A DNA stretch of 64,000 nucleotides from Chlamydoabsidia padenii (lineage: Eukaryota > Mucoromycota > Mucoromycetes > Mucorales > Cunninghamellaceae). The stretch is from assembly GCA_025330725.1 (NCBI GenBank), contig JAIWND010000001.1, forward strand, positions 1,556,501 to 1,620,500, in the 5' to 3' direction. Under the pieces are notes generated by a model. It was not told the DNA's origin. It did no database searches and saw only the letters and a list, made by a program, of their open reading frames with translations. This document shows, one piece after another, positions 26,523-38,936 of the stretch (its first letter is position 1; each line of letters begins with the position of its first letter). A program made the translations under genes and the position numbers.

Positions 26523-26926
26523 GTAATATTAGTAGGTGGTTTCAAGAGGTTGGTAGTAGAATGAATGAAGAAGAAAAAAAAAAAAAAAAGATAGGTTAGT
26601 AATGGTTAAATGAAGATCGGGAGTTGAGTAGCACTTTTTTGTGTTAAGGTTCTGTTGTATCCATCCATCCATCCATCCATCCAATCCAATCCAATTGAGT
26701 TGATCATACTTTGTCGATATGTATATGTATATATACTGTTGATGCTTATTCGTCTGTCGAAAGGAGATGATGTTGTATATAAAATAGTATCGATTTTCCA
26801 TTCATCTTTTTTTTGAAGTTGCTTCGTTCCATCCATCCATTAATCGATCAATCTATCCATCTTCTTCTTCATTCTACCTATGTTGTTGTTAGAGTGATTG
26901 ATTCACTTACCAGCAGAGAACTTCAT
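25972..26926 (-). CDS. RPL26: 60S ribosomal protein uL24 (L26)
   Basis: Four coding exons (26911-26926, 26346-26458, 26035-26292, 25972-25974) give 129 residues. Family sequence is clear: [40 protein letters not shown] (KOW motif), [17 protein letters not shown], and the usual C-terminus MQE. The donor GTAAGT directly follows the MQE codons and the next exon starts with TAA, so the last coding exon carries only the stop codon; without splicing the protein would run 19 residues further. The intron after exon 1 holds an (AAT)n repeat. The start is 163 bp from the divergent MOSC gene. Confidence 0.94.
26466..26522. repeat. (AAT)n repeat in RPL26 intron 1
   Basis: About 19 AAT units directly beside the acceptor of exon 2. 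A degenerate tetranucleotide stretch (ATCC)n at about 26659-26694 lies in the same intron. Confidence 0.9.
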
Positions 26927-27002
26927 CCTTTGGTTTGTTAGAAGGAAAAAAAAGAGAGAGCGTTCGATGAATGGGGGCCGCCCACCCTCTAATGTAAAAT
27001 TT

Positions 27003-27017
27003 GGTATTTCAAATACC
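27003..27017. promoter_or_regulatory. palindromic element in the RPL26/MOSC promoter
   Basis: GGTATTTCAAATACC is a perfect 15-bp palindrome about a central base. It is placed nearly midway between the RPL26 start (77 bp) and the MOSC gene start (73 bp). It shares the ATTT-S-AAAT core of the recurring element but has GGT/ACC arms followed by CG. Confidence 0.5.
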
Positions 27018-27089
27018 GACTTTCGCGGAGATATAAAGTCTCTTTGATTCCATTCTTTTGCCCCTCTTTTTCTTTTTAACTTTTAAAAC

Positions 27090-28201
27090 ATGCCCTCGTT
27101 ATCAAACCCCACACTCAGTAATATTCATGTTTATCCTATAAAGTCTTGTCATTCTGTCCAATTGAATGAATGTCAAGTTGGTAATCTTGGCTTGGTGAAT
27201 GACCGTCGATTTATGTTTATTGAACAGGAAACCAAACGCTTTATCACACAGCGGTAAGACTAACAACATAAACGCCTCTACTTTATTTTTTAATACTAAT
27301 CCTTTTATCATTATCACTAGAAAGTATGCTTCCATGGCACTGGTACGACCTCTTATTGATATGATAAACAAGACCTTAACGTTGACAAGTCATGATGATG
27401 ACCAAGCACCTTTAGTCCTCCCACTCTATCCTGACACGACCACCTTGACCCAACACACGGTGAAGCTATGGAAAGATACGTTGGTTGCCTACGACATGGG
27501 TGATGAAGCAGGTCAATGGCTCGAGGTGTTCTTGACCAACCATCGACCACACGACGTGGCCAACAATCACAACCCAGACGACCCTGTATCCGAAATAGTC
27601 CAATTACCCAAACTGCGCCTCGTCACACTCGAAGATCCTCAGCAAGGTCATTACTCTCGCCCAGCTCACGATCAACTCAATGGCGTACATTCACCTTTTA
27701 GTGATTGGTCCCCTGTCTCTTTTGGATTTGAAACAAGTATGGATGCTGTCAATCAAGAGTTGGTCAAACGTGGATTGATCGATCAAGATAATGTGATTGG
27801 CTTGGATCGATTCCGAAATAACCTCTCTATTTCGGGCACTATTCCTTGGGAAGAAGATAACTGGTTAGTTGTCAGGTAATATTTAACTATATGTATATAC
27901 TATAACGATATTGACACTCTTCTTGTTCTTTTTTAGAATTGGCCAAGTGACTTTTTATATCATACGACCTATTGCAAGATGCACTGTACCTGGCGTAAAT
28001 CAAGATGATGGCATCAAGGACAAGTGGGGCGGCCCTTTGGCGTACTTGAAGGAAACCCGGAGCTTTGTGGAAAAACCGAACGATGGATGCTTTTGTGTCG
28101 ATGTGGTGCCTTTGACAAGTGGGTTGATTCGGGTGGGTGACAAGGTGGAAATACTGGAACGGATCCCTGAAGGCAAAGAACAAAAACCTTTGGTAAAATA
28201 G
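27090..28201 (+). CDS. MOSC-domain molybdenum-cofactor protein (mARC-like)
   Basis: Three exons from ATG 27090 to TAG 28199-28201. The N-terminal MOSC beta-barrel begins NIHVYPIKSCHSVQLNECQV then LGLVNDRRFMFIE. The C-terminal MOSC domain shows GLDRFRNNLSISG, the EEDNW patch, and RPIARCTVPGVNQDDG, whose cysteine matches the molybdenum-ligand Cys of mARC-type proteins. Such enzymes reduce N-hydroxylated substrates with cytochrome b5; the exact substrate cannot be read from sequence. No N-terminal membrane anchor is visible, unlike animal mARC. Confidence 0.85.
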
Positions 28202-28361
28202 TTACCATATAACTTTAATGTTGCTGTAATAAATCATATCATATGCACCAAACAATGTTGATAAAGGTAATTCTCGTTGGTGATTGGCTCGACAACAAAA
28301 TGGCGTACTTGTCTTCCCCCTTTCCCCTTTTTTATACTTCTTCCTCATCCCTCTTCCTCTT

Positions 28362-28396
28362 CTTCTTCTTCTTCTTCTTCTTCTTCTTCTTCTTCT
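28362..28396. repeat. (TTC)n repeat in the acyl-CoA synthetase 5' leader
   Basis: About 11 TTC units ending some 30 bases before the start codon at 28429. A similar TTC run lies at about 57205-57241 in front of the tricalbin gene. Confidence 0.85.
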
Positions 28397-28428
28397 TTTT
28401 TTTTAAATCATATATCTATTTATCCACC

Positions 28429-30641
28429 ATGCCACATGTACACCAAAATGTTGAACTGAAAAACACCGCGAAGGATGGCGAAACAGGTATGTATGAATCA
28501 AAATAGTAAATGCGTCTATACTAACTAATACCTATACTATATATATTGTTTTTAGGAATCTATCGGAACTCTGCAATCAAACATGACTTACTAGCAACTT
28601 ATGACAAGAATATCAGGACACTTTATGATATTTGGCAAGATGGTAAGATATTGATTAGAGTGCATAAAATAACATGTAAACCCCGCCTTTGATTCTCACA
28701 CATACTCTTTTTTTCTCAGCTTACCCTCGTTCCCGGAAATTGGAATGTATCGGATTTCGGCCTATATTAAACTCACTTACACAGGAACGATCATCCGAAT
28801 TTCTCTGGCAAACCTATGGACAAGTCGCCGAACGAGTGGATTACTTTGGCTCTGGCTTGCGACAACTGGTGGAAGAAACGACGGGCAAGGTGGCAGGAAA
28901 TGGACCTTCTCCAATTGGCATCTGGGCAATCAATCGACCTGAATGGGGAATCTCGGATCTAGCATGCATGTCCTTTGGATTCTACACTGTGGCTTTGTAT
29001 GACACTTTGGGAAGCGATGCTGTCCGGTTCATCGTCAATCATTCGGATTTGGAGGTCATCATCTGCACATCTAATCATATCGGCTATCTACTTCAAATTC
29101 AACATGACTGTCCTAACATCAAACTGATTATCTCCATGGATCCCCTGAACGACAATAACCATGGTGCGGCGCTGATATCTTGGGCTAATGAAAAAGGCAT
29201 ACGGCTGCATGACTTTGAACATGTCGAACGATTGGGGAAACAACAACAACATGCTCATACACCTCCACAAGCTACTGATCTGGCGGTGATTCTGTACACC
29301 AGTGGTACCACCGGTCAACCCAAAGGTGTCATGCTCACTCACGGTAACTTTTTGGCCAACATCTCCTCCATCAAGGAAAGCTTTGACTTTACATTTGGTC
29401 AAGAAGGGCTCTTGTCCTTTATGCCTCTGGCTCACGTGTTTGAACGAATGGTGGACTGGTTAATGTGGGCGAATGGTGGACGGGTTGGTTACTTTAGTGG
29501 ATCGGTGGATACTTTACTGGAAGACATCCAATTACTCAAGCCGACTCTATTTGCCGCGGTGCCACGTTTATTGAATCGAATATACAGCAAACTTATCCAG
29601 GCGACCATCTATGCTCCTGGTGCGCTTGGCCACGTCTTTCGCAGGGCAGTCAACACCAAGATCCAAGCAATGCGCAACCAACAAGGCTCGACACATGCGA
29701 TCTGGGACAGACTGCTCTTCAACAAGGTAAAACAGGTGTTGGGTGGCAATGTCCGGATGGTGCTCACGGGCTCGGCGCCGATTGCAGGTGAAGTGTTGGA
29801 ATTCCTCAAGGTGGCCTTGTGTGTGGATATTGTGGAAGCGTATGGCAGCACGGAAAATTGTGCGGCGGCGACACACCATCAGGTCAATGAATACCGTACG
29901 GGCCATGTGGGGGCGACTTGTCTGTGCACCGAAATCAAATTGGTCGATGTGCCTGAATTGAATTATTTGACAACTGATCCTCAGCCGCGGGGTGAAATCT
30001 GCACTCGGGGTCTAACCACCTTTCTTGGGTACTACAAGGATGAAGAAAAGACAAAGGAGACTATCATTGATGGATGGTTTCATACGGGTAATAATAATAA
30101 AAAACAATCGTGATTGTATACTAACTAGTTTCTATCTTTCTTTCTTTTAGGTGATATTGGCATGATGGATGGTAATGGTAATCTCGTGGTGATCGATCGA
30201 CTCAAGAACATATTCAAGCTGGCACAAGGTGAATACATTGCTCCGGAAAAGATTGAAAATGTCCTGATGAATGATCCTATGGTGATGCAAGCGTTTGTCT
30301 ATGGGGATTCACTACAAAGCTCTCTGGTGGCGGTGATTGTGCCTGATCCCGAAACATTCTTGGGATGGGCAAAGGGTGACGATATGATCGGTCTGTGTGG
30401 CCAACCCAAAGTCGTCGATGCTCTTCTTGATCATATTAAAAAAGTTGCTCAACAGGGTGGACTGAAAGGTTTCGAAATACCCAAGGCTATCTTCTTGGAA
30501 CCTATTCCCTTCTCCATCGAATCTGGTATCTTGACCCCGACAATGAAACTCAAGCGCCCAGAAGCAAAACAACGTTATCTTGATCAAATACAAATCATGT
30601 ATCAACGTTTGGAATTGGAATCTCCCAAGGCGATGCTGTAG
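28429..30641 (+). CDS. long-chain fatty acyl-CoA synthetase
   Basis: Four exons from ATG 28429 (MPHVHQNVELKNTAKDGETG) to TAG 30639-30641, giving about 670 residues, normal for eukaryotic LACS. Adenylate-forming motifs are intact: ILYTSGTTGQPKGVMLTH (P-loop A3), then SFMPLAHVFERMVDWLMWAN, YGSTENCAA (A5), GWFHTGDIG (A7, split by the last intron) and IDRLKNIFKLAQGEYIAPEK (A8 to fatty acid-binding region). It activates long-chain fatty acids with ATP and CoA for lipid synthesis or oxidation. No signal peptide or clear C-terminal peroxisomal signal is seen (ends KAML). AATAAA at 30687-30692 is a likely poly(A) signal. One intron carries a weak GC/ATTT element near 28680. Confidence 0.93.
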
Positions 30642-31047
30642 TTTAGTTATATACTTACATATATAGTTACTTTTATTGTTGTTCGTAATAAACCTTTTTA
30701 TTTTGTCCTTTACTACTGATTTGGAAAATTCAAATCCCGATATTCATGCAAATGTGATTCTTTTTTTCTTTTTCTTTTCTTTTTTTTTTTTTTTTTTTTT
30801 TGTAATCATATGATTGATTTCAATACACCTAATAGTCCATTAACATTGGTAAGCTATCCTTCACTTCCTGACAGTGAGCAAATGATATATTAACCTCCTT
30901 CTCCCTCCTCAAACGGCCTTCAAGACAATTTGATCCACACACATAAAAGACTGTTAAACCAAATCCCCCTTTTTATTATATAGTAACAAACATCATTATT
31001 AAACTGTACAAGATATCAATACAAAGACTATAAACGACAACAACCCA
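30642..31047. other. convergent 3' spacer
   Basis: 3' UTRs of the acyl-CoA synthetase and Elongin A genes. Contains AATTCAAATCCCGATA at about 30728-30743 (reverse form of the recurring element) and a T run near 30779-30801. No gene seen. Confidence 0.6.
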
Positions 31048-32445
31048 TCAACGTAACTATAAATAAGATAGAATAAGCAAATAGTTAGCATCGACATAAT
31101 AATATCATCACAATTGGTACTTACTTCTTCAAAGATATTATAATTCACAAGAGCCACCGGCTTCTTTGTTCGTATGTTAGGATTAGAAGGGGGAGATGCT
31201 GGATTGGATGATAAGGATGTCTAAGTGCCGAGATATAAGATTGGAGTAAGCATAAAGTCATCCATCACCAGAATACTCTTTTTTTTTTTTTTTTTTTTTT
31301 TTTTGTACCTTTTGTTGATTTCCGCAAGTAGAAGTATGATTATCTAAAGAAGATGGAGGTATTACCATTGGATAAGTTGGTGTGGATAATGTCGGTGATC
31401 TATATCTAGCCTGATTCGAACGATAAGACTTGACAAGTTTTGAGGGTGGTTTCGAGATGTGCATAATAGATGTTGGTGATAATGAATGCATCGTGGGTGA
31501 GTGTTGGTGTGGTTTTTGTATGTGGCTACGATAGATTGCATTCCTAATACAAGGGAAAAAAAAACACTCATTAATATATAGACCCCCCCCTTTTGTTTTT
31601 TGCTTACGTTTTGCTGGCTGCTTTTTTCGTTTCCAAAAAGAGTCGACTACTGCCATTATTGCTTGTTCCTGAGCACCTTCCTATATATAAATGTTTAAAG
31701 TAATTGAGCTGATGATCCTGTCCCATTAGATCTTGTGACTTACGAGTATCATGTGTTCGCCCGCGAACAACACCTTTAAGTACCTTGATGGATCGAGCTG
31801 CCTTTTCGTTTTGGATTTTACTGTATTGACTTTTTACCTTTTCACTGATGATTTTCTTCCGTTTTTCATTTTCTTGATATCGTTTCTAAGTAATACAAAA
31901 AGAGACAGGGTTAAATAATCCCATGACATGAAAATAGAGAGAAGGGGGTTATAATACTTACCAAGTAAAGTCCACGCCATTGCCTTGAATCTTGATGATC
32001 GCCTGAATGATAGGCATCCAATAGATCCTTGAAAGATGACATGTGTCGGAGCCATAGTTCTACAGTAAAAGGAGTTCATCAGTATGAGGCAAGATAAGAA
32101 GTCGATTTGTCTTTACCATTAGATTCAGGTGTGAGGTGCTACGTTGGGTGAGATGAAAAAAAAAAAAAAAAAAAAAAAGTAAGTAGTTGTCAGTAGATAT
32201 AAAAAAAAGATTTTGCCTTACAGGATTCAAACGTTCGATGAGATATAGTTGTTGAGGTGTTGCCTTTTTCAAAGATGGTCGCAAGAGGGAGTATGGTACA
32301 CTGCCGACATGGCTTAAACCTATAAATTTAATCGAGTGAGAGATATGCCAAAGTATGCTATATAACTTGTTGTAGACTTACCGTCAATATTTTTTGTCAA
32401 GATCTCCTGTGATATCAAGACAAGTGACTTGACTTGGGTTGGCAT
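31048..32445 (-). CDS. ELA1: Elongin A-like protein
   Basis: Minus-strand, multi-exon gene from ATG 32443-32445 (MPTQVKSLVLISQEILTKNI) to a TGA at 31048-31050 reached through a short last exon (LR then stop). The conserved Elongin A region is near the N-terminus: HVGSVPYSLLRPSLKKATPQ then QLYLIERLNP, followed by SNELWLRHM and WRGLYLKRYQENEKRKKIIS. The C-terminal half is Ser/Pro-rich and basic. Elongin A stimulates Pol II elongation and forms the Elongin BC/Cullin ligase that removes stalled Pol II; the function here is inferred from the domain. The start faces the Zn2Cys6 gene 364 bp away. Confidence 0.8.
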
Positions 32446-32650
32446 ACTGTTGAGTTGTGTGTGTGTGTGTGTGTGGGTAATGGACTATTGTTGTGATAAA
32501 GTAAAAAGGCTAAAGTGTATGTGTTTTTGCTTTTTAAAAAAAAAGAGGTGGATGAGTTGCACAACGTGCTATTGCCTTTTACTAGCAGGGTGCATACAAT
32601 AAGGGTAAAATAAATACCAGGAAGGAATGGAATCAAAAAAAAAGCTTTGA

Positions 32651-32687
32651 CCGAATTTTAAATCCGTAACTGTCGGGATCTGAAAAT
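32651..32687. promoter_or_regulatory. paired GC/ATTT elements in the Elongin A/Zn2Cys6 promoter
   Basis: CCGAATTTTAAATCCG (32651-32666) is close to palindromic, and GTCGGGATCTGAAAAT (32672-32687) follows after 5 bp. The pair lies about 206 bp upstream of Elongin A and 123 bp upstream of the Zn2Cys6 gene. Confidence 0.5.
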
Positions 32688-32809
32688 AAATCAAAAGAGT
32701 TTCATCATTTCAAATTCTTTTCTTTCCTTGTTTTTTCTTTCGACACCATTTCATGTCTTTTACTGCCTTGTCCTTTTATTTTGTGTTTGTCGAAAATAAC
32801 AAGTGATCA

Positions 32810-35110
32810 ATGTCATTGAAAACCATATCTTGCACAGGTAGCAAAAATTAAAAACTAGGAAAACTATAATTATGCTAATTTATCTTTATCTTACTATTAA
32901 AGAATGCCGTAAACATCATAGAAAGTGTGTCCGTCTAGACAATAACGATAACTGCAAAAGGTGTACTCGACTTCAACTGGTTTGTGTTTTACCGTCTTGT
33001 TTCGATGGTGTTGATCCGAACGAACCTGTGGATGGAACCAAGCAACTCAAGCAAATGCTCGCTACTGTGAATCTGCTTGAAGATACTATTCAACAGGTGG
33101 AACTGGAACTGGAAGGCTATCGAAACAAACAAGGATGGTCTTCACTACTCTGCAAGAATGAAACAACAGCTATCACTGTGGGGAAATCAAGGATGGTACA
33201 ATATAGGACGATGGACCCACTCCCTTGGTTGGGTGATACATTTAGTGAAAGCGAGGATAGTAGCAGCACCATTAAATGCAACAAGGATGATGATGAATCT
33301 ACTATCACTACTACTGCTACTACTACTACTACAACAACAACAATTGATACTATTGACGATACTACTATTCAACAACAGGAACGACTATTACTAGCCAATG
33401 GGAAGGAATGGAAAATGACACTGGTGAACGGACATTGGCGGATCGAGACTGGAATCGACACACTCAGCGGACTGGATCAACTCTGTCAAATCATTTATCG
33501 ATCACCATCACCTATCCAGGGCATCTATATTAACACACCCATCACCATCGAACCTTGCGATATCCGAACACCCTTCCCTTATACCGTCAAACTTGCACGT
33601 AATCATCTATTATACTCGACCAACGATCACGTCTTCTCCATTCCACCCTTGTTGATCCAGCGACCGAAATGGGTGATTGATCGACTAGTCTACATCTTTC
33701 TCAAATCTTACAATCCTTGCATGGTGCTTGTCCACGAACCGACCTACTTGGCTCATTATCAACGATTAGACAATCCGTTGGTGTGTCCTATCACGATGGC
33801 TCTTTGCTCCTATGTCTGTTGCGGTAACCACAATAGCACCAAAAATCATGTATACTATGACGAAGATGGCAACACATGGTTCTCAAGTATGATGGATCGA
33901 CGGATCATGGGGGAATACTTTTATCGACATTGCCGTGATACTCTTGACGATATCTTTGATGATCCTCAACGACGATTGGAAACCGTGATGACGATCAATA
34001 TCTTGAAACGGTTCTTGATGAATACATTACGGGTGTCAGAAATGCGTAAACAGGAAACAATCGCTTATCTCATCTGTCTGGATCTCAAACCGTCTTACCA
34101 ATCACAACAACAACCATCCTCCTTGGCGTATACAATCGAACGGTCTATGTTTGCTCGACACTATGCCTTCTCTATCTGGTGTCATGTGGCTGTGGATTTC
34201 TTTATGGACAGTATCTCTTCTCATGACGATGTGGATTTTATTCGACTGGAACTGTTGCCGGGGGAATCGGAGTTTACTTGGAAATTCCTTGATCTACAAA
34301 ATCACTTTTTTGAAATCTTTTTGGAACCTTCGGTGTATATCGTATTTGAAAATGTCCAAAAGATCTTGCTGGGCGACAAGGCGGAAATGACGCTGGAAAT
34401 GATATTGCGGTTTGAACAGGTGACAAGGAAATGGTGGGAAAACTTGCCGAATTATTTGCGAATTTGCGACAATCCATACGACTTTGATGATGCCAAGATG
34501 ATCATTGAACAGACACAGGATGATACTAAACTCACTCTCTTCGTCTTCTTCCTCGATGTGGCCGCCAGCTTCCATTATTGTCTGTTGAAAATACAAACCA
34601 AGGTGGACAACGGTGGTGATACAATGGGTATTGATAATGATGTGTTATCTCACATACATGAAAAATCAATCAAGGCTTGTCTGGACTTTGCTGAAATGAT
34701 GATTCTTTGTGTCAACAAATTGGATACTGATGTGGGATACTCTCAATGTAAGTAATAAAGGAAAAGTGTAAAACATTATTAATATCAACTTGGGATGTCA
34801 TTCTTCAGTCCTTAGTGATGTATTCCTTTTTGTTGCTGTGGATGTCCTGGCTTCCTTGACTTTTTGTAACAACAAGGCGGTGGCTCTCAAGGCGAAACAA
34901 AAACTTGCCATGTGTTTCTCTGCATTGGATGCTGCTGACTTTATGGAAGGACATAGGGTTCCATTGGCATCTTCTCCCCTGACAACAACATTAATCAACT
35001 CGAATGCTACCTTGTTCCACCTCTACAACCAATACCCTCAACCTCGTTATGCATTACTCTATGACATTTGTCGTTTCCTTTCCCCATTAGAACCTCGTCC
35101 CCCTTTGTAA
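32810..35110 (+). CDS. Zn2Cys6 fungal transcription factor
   Basis: Three exons (32810-32837, 32903-34747, 34809-35110) give 724 residues. The first exon is only 28 nt, MSLKTISCT plus one base, and supplies the first cysteine of the zinc cluster. Joined to exon 2 it reads SCTECRKHHRKCVRLDNNDN then CKRCTRLQLVC, a full C-x2-C-x6-C-x8-C-x2-C-x6-C pattern. A reading that starts at the ATG inside the intron (32872) loses this cysteine. A predicted linker/coiled region, a Thr-rich insert and a middle-homology-like region follow (FLKSYNPCMVLVHEPTYLAH and later). Target genes cannot be inferred. Confidence 0.85.
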
Positions 35111-35423
35111 ATTATACTTTATATATTAATTGACATTATTACTCGTTTTGTTTTTTTAACTCTAATAAAATTTTAATGACATTTGTCTTTTTATTTTAAA
35201 CACAGTTGGGGTCTCGATTATGTAAAACAATGGATGTGTGGTCTTTTTTATATATTTGATCACCGATTTGATCGACACCTCTCAATTCACGGGAAGAAAG
35301 TTTCCTGTTTTGGCCACAGCGGGGCTTGAATGTTCTCAGGAGGTAAAAAAGATATTCACACCTACAGTTATTTTATTCTCTTTCTCTCTTTCTCTTCCTT
35401 CTTTCTCTCTCTTAACAATAATT
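35111..35423. promoter_or_regulatory. MADS-box gene upstream region
   Basis: About 310 bases between the Zn2Cys6 stop and the MADS-box start. A poly(A)-like CTAATAAAATT lies near 35161. A CT-rich leader runs from 35375 to 35412. No strong copy of the recurring element is seen here. Confidence 0.45.
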
Positions 35424-35976
35424 ATGGAACCTATGCAACAAATGTACCAGTCGATTTCACCACCATTTCCTTCCAACCATTGCCTTCCACCAAGTCCATC
35501 CTTCAAGATCCTAAAAGACGAAGACTCGGATAATGAATCCACTCCAAGCAAAAAACGATCCGGAAAACGCAAGATCAAGATTGAATACATTGAAGATAAA
35601 GCAAAACGACATATTACCTTCTCAAAACGAAAGGCGGGGATTATGAAAAAGGTAATCAAAAAAAAAGAAACAGTGCGGTGATAACTAAAGGTCTCTAACC
35701 ATTTGACTTTTATAGGCGTATGAACTTAGTACCTTGACAGGAACACAAATCTTACTTTTGGTTGTCTCAGAGACAGGACTAGTGTAAGCAACAAGGATAA
35801 TAGTAAAAATAATAATAAAACTAGAAAAGGATCTGGATTCACCTTCTCTCATTAGGTATACATTCACCACACCGAAATTACAACCTATAGTGACCAATCC
35901 TGAAGGAAAGACAATGATTCAATCTTGTTTAAATGATACTGCAGTAAGTAATAAAGGATAAGTGGATGGAAAAGGC

Positions 35977-36007
<31 letters not shown>

Positions 36008-36454
36008 GGGCAAGGAGAAGGTATGCACGACGTACATGGTTTTGACATTTTCTTTTCTCAGCCTCATTCATCTAATAGTATAAATGTGGTCAAATCTGAA
36101 CCATCCGACATGCAGCCACAATATGATACAACTTCTCTTTATCAACAATCTTCTTTGATACTACGGAACCAGCTTGATCAACAACAGCCCCATGTTTCCC
36201 ATTCAAACAACCGACAACATGTGCATATTCAACTACAATTAGGTCAACATCCTAGTCAACAATACCAGCATACAAATGTAAGTCTCTTTTAATGTACAGT
36301 TCATTGTACTCACTCTTGTTTTATGTATATATAGGTATCACCAACAAGTCATTGTCCTTCAACCGTACATCCCAGTTATTATCATGGTACTGGAACCCCG
36401 CCTACTCCTTATCCCTCTTATAGTACCCCACATGGCAATATCACCTACCAATAG
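35424..36454 (+). CDS. SRF/Mcm1-type MADS-box transcription factor
   Basis: Five exons (35424-35651, 35716-35783, 35856-35943, 36062-36277, 36335-36454) give 239 residues. The MADS domain starts near residue 48: KRSGKRKIKIEYIEDKAKRH then ITFSKRKAGIMKKAYELSTL and TGTQILLLVVSETGLVYTFT, typical of type I (SRF/Mcm1) factors that bind CArG boxes as dimers. The short acidic N-terminus resembles Mcm1-type arrangement and the C-terminal half is Gln/His/Pro-rich. In fungi these factors recruit partners for mating, cell-cycle and arginine genes; partner and targets here are unknown. A run of about 26 A sits in intron 3. Confidence 0.92.
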
Positions 36455-36680
36455 TTTATGCATTCTTTTTTTTTTTTTTTTTACAAATAATAAATAAAAG
36501 ATGTCATTTATATACATGCATTAGCATGCAATCTGTCTTCTTTTTTAACTAATGTCCATCCAACAAACCATTCCTTCATAAGTTAACATATAAGAAGACA
36601 TAAACAATCAAAATCGTCTTTATTTTGGTAAAATAGGTAGAATTAAATAAAAGAGATAGAGGGGGGGGACTATTTGTATT

Positions 36681-38031
36681 CTAAGCCTTGTATAAGAGAT
36701 CAATAAAAGATGCTGCCACATCTTCCACAATAGATTTGTCGGGAATACTTGCCGCGGTACCATAGATAGATGCTGTGTTGCCTTTACCACTACCAGGATT
36801 ATTGACCAGTTCATCTACAGATTCCTTGAGATCCTTGATGAATTGATCGGCGCTGTCGACCCATAACATCGTCACCGAGATGTGTAAGGCTGGAGGGTTT
36901 TGTAGAGGGCTAATGTTCCATCCACGGCTCGATAACTTGTCACCCACATCATACACATTCATTGTTTCTTGAGCTCCAAAGGCAACTACATTACAAAAAA
37001 AAAAAAAGTCAAAACTCCCCTTTCCCAGTTATGCATTATCTATTAAAAGACTTACCGACAGGACCAATAGGATCACCTTTTACATGTAATTGAGGTATGG
37101 ATTCAATACTAATTGAATAATAAAGTTAATCATTGTTATTCATACTTCAACACTTTTAACTTACCCCGTTTGGATTCTACGTCGAGCATCAATGATTTGT
37201 TGGCAACTATCTAAATAACCATCTTCACCCATCTTCATCAAGGCAGCCCAGCATCCAGCAATCAAAGCACCAGGTCTATATAAAATTAACAATAATGATA
37301 ATAAAAAAAGTGTTAGTCCCTCCCCCTATGTTATATATATATATATATATATATATTCTTTTTTTACCTGGATCCTGCAACACTAGGAGATGCATAAATA
37401 CCACCTGTCCAATCAGCAGACAAGAAATATTGATACTTTCGAATGCTAGGATAGCGATACATAATAATAGATGATCCTTTGGCAGCAAAACCATACTATG
37501 TGATTATATAACAAGGTTAGAGTTTTCCAAACTTTCATGATCTTTTTTTGGTTTACGTTACCTTATGAGTATCGCAAGAAATTGAAGTGACGCCATCTAC
37601 CCGAAAGTCAAATGGAGTAGTAGGTAGACCAGCCTTTTCAAGGAAAGGCATGATAAAGGAGCCCAAACAACAATCCACATGAAGACCAATATTGTGTTTC
37701 TTTGCCAATTGACCCAATGCCACGATATCATCAGCAATACCATGAGGAAAGTTGACGGCCGACCCAGCAATCTATATATGTATTAAAAACCGTTAGTAAA
37801 CTTATCATTGGTGTTTTGGTGTTACCCTATACTTTACCATGACGGTGTTTCTAGTGATAGCTCGAGCCATTCGCTTCACATCGACCTTGTAAGTTACAGG
37901 ATCCACAGGGACAGTGATTATCTTGATATTGAAGTATCCCGCCGCCTTCATAAACGCAGCATGTATAGTAACAGGAACCACCCTATATATATATATATAT
38001 ATATATATAAGAGAAGAAGAGTTATTGTGAG

Positions 38032-38089
<58 letters not shown>

Positions 38090-38936
38090 TAGTTGACTTA
38101 CATTTCAGGTTGATGAATCCCTTTCAAATCCTTGTACATATCACGATATGTTTTACAGGCCATGATGATAGATTCAGTACCACCACTAGTCATTGTTCCA
38201 CATCCAGTAGCAGGTGCATTATACATGTGTAAGACCATCGCCACCGATTCAGCTTCCATACGTCGAATACCCGGAAAAACTTCGGGATGTAAAGGATTAG
38301 CTACAGCAAACATACCATAAGCTTCTGCCAGTAATTCAGTCAAGTCATTTCCCCCATGGTAGATAGTACCAGATACACGTCCACTTTTCCAATCAGCACA
38401 TTCCATATTTTGCAGTCTAAAAGATATCAAATAGAGGAGAAAGAGTTAATGGTTTCAAAAGAAGGGGCGTGGACAGGGTATGATGGACTTACTTTCGTAG
38501 ACTTTCCAATACTTGTTCTTTAGTCAATCCTTTGGTTGGTAGTTGGTTGTGATGAGTAATGTCGCCTTCTTTGGAGAACATGGAGTGTTCCATTTCAAGG
38601 ATAGTCTTGCCTAGTTCTGCATCGATTTTAGCTTGAATGGATGGAATACGACGCATCAACCGAAAGACCACCTACAAAAAATAAATCCAAAGGGTGTGAG
38701 TAATACATTTTTTTTTCTTTTCCCCTTTTTACCTTTTTCAAATGGTCTTTAAAGTCATAGAGAGCACGGACAGGTCCACCTACAAAAACCTTGGCATAAA
38801 GACGACCCCAATAATGATAGAGGACCAAAAGGAACACGACATTCTTGAGTAGAGACAGTTGACGACTTTCCAATACCTTGTTGGATAGAATAGTTAGTTG
38901 TAATAAACCCTGAGGCCGTGAGTGGGAATTGGCCAT
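36681..38936 (-). CDS. DPL1: sphingosine-1-phosphate lyase
   Basis: Minus-strand gene with about nine exons from ATG 38934-38936 to TAG 36681-36683. PLP-dependent ER enzyme that cleaves sphingoid base phosphates to a long-chain aldehyde and phosphoethanolamine, the exit step of sphingolipid degradation. A hydrophobic segment near residues 30-45 ([11 protein letters not shown]) fits the N-terminal ER membrane anchor. Conserved parts include [53 protein letters not shown], and the PLP lysine motif [20 protein letters not shown]. One intron contains about 51 A on the + strand (T on the sense strand) next to a TA repeat. Confidence 0.95.
38036..38086. repeat. about 51-base A run in an S1P lyase intron
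   Basis: An uninterrupted A run on the + strand, T on the sense strand of the gene, near the donor side of the intron after GIHQPEM. A (TA)n block at 37983-38009 lies in the same intron. Confidence 0.9.

Noticed and set aside
29568..29906. Minus-strand ORFs opposite the acyl-CoA synthetase
   Set aside because: Overlap a strongly conserved + strand exon and have no own features.
32872..32902. Zn2Cys6 gene start at ATG 32872
   Set aside because: It would begin inside the intron and lose the first zinc ligand; the upstream 28-nt exon restores the full cysteine pattern.
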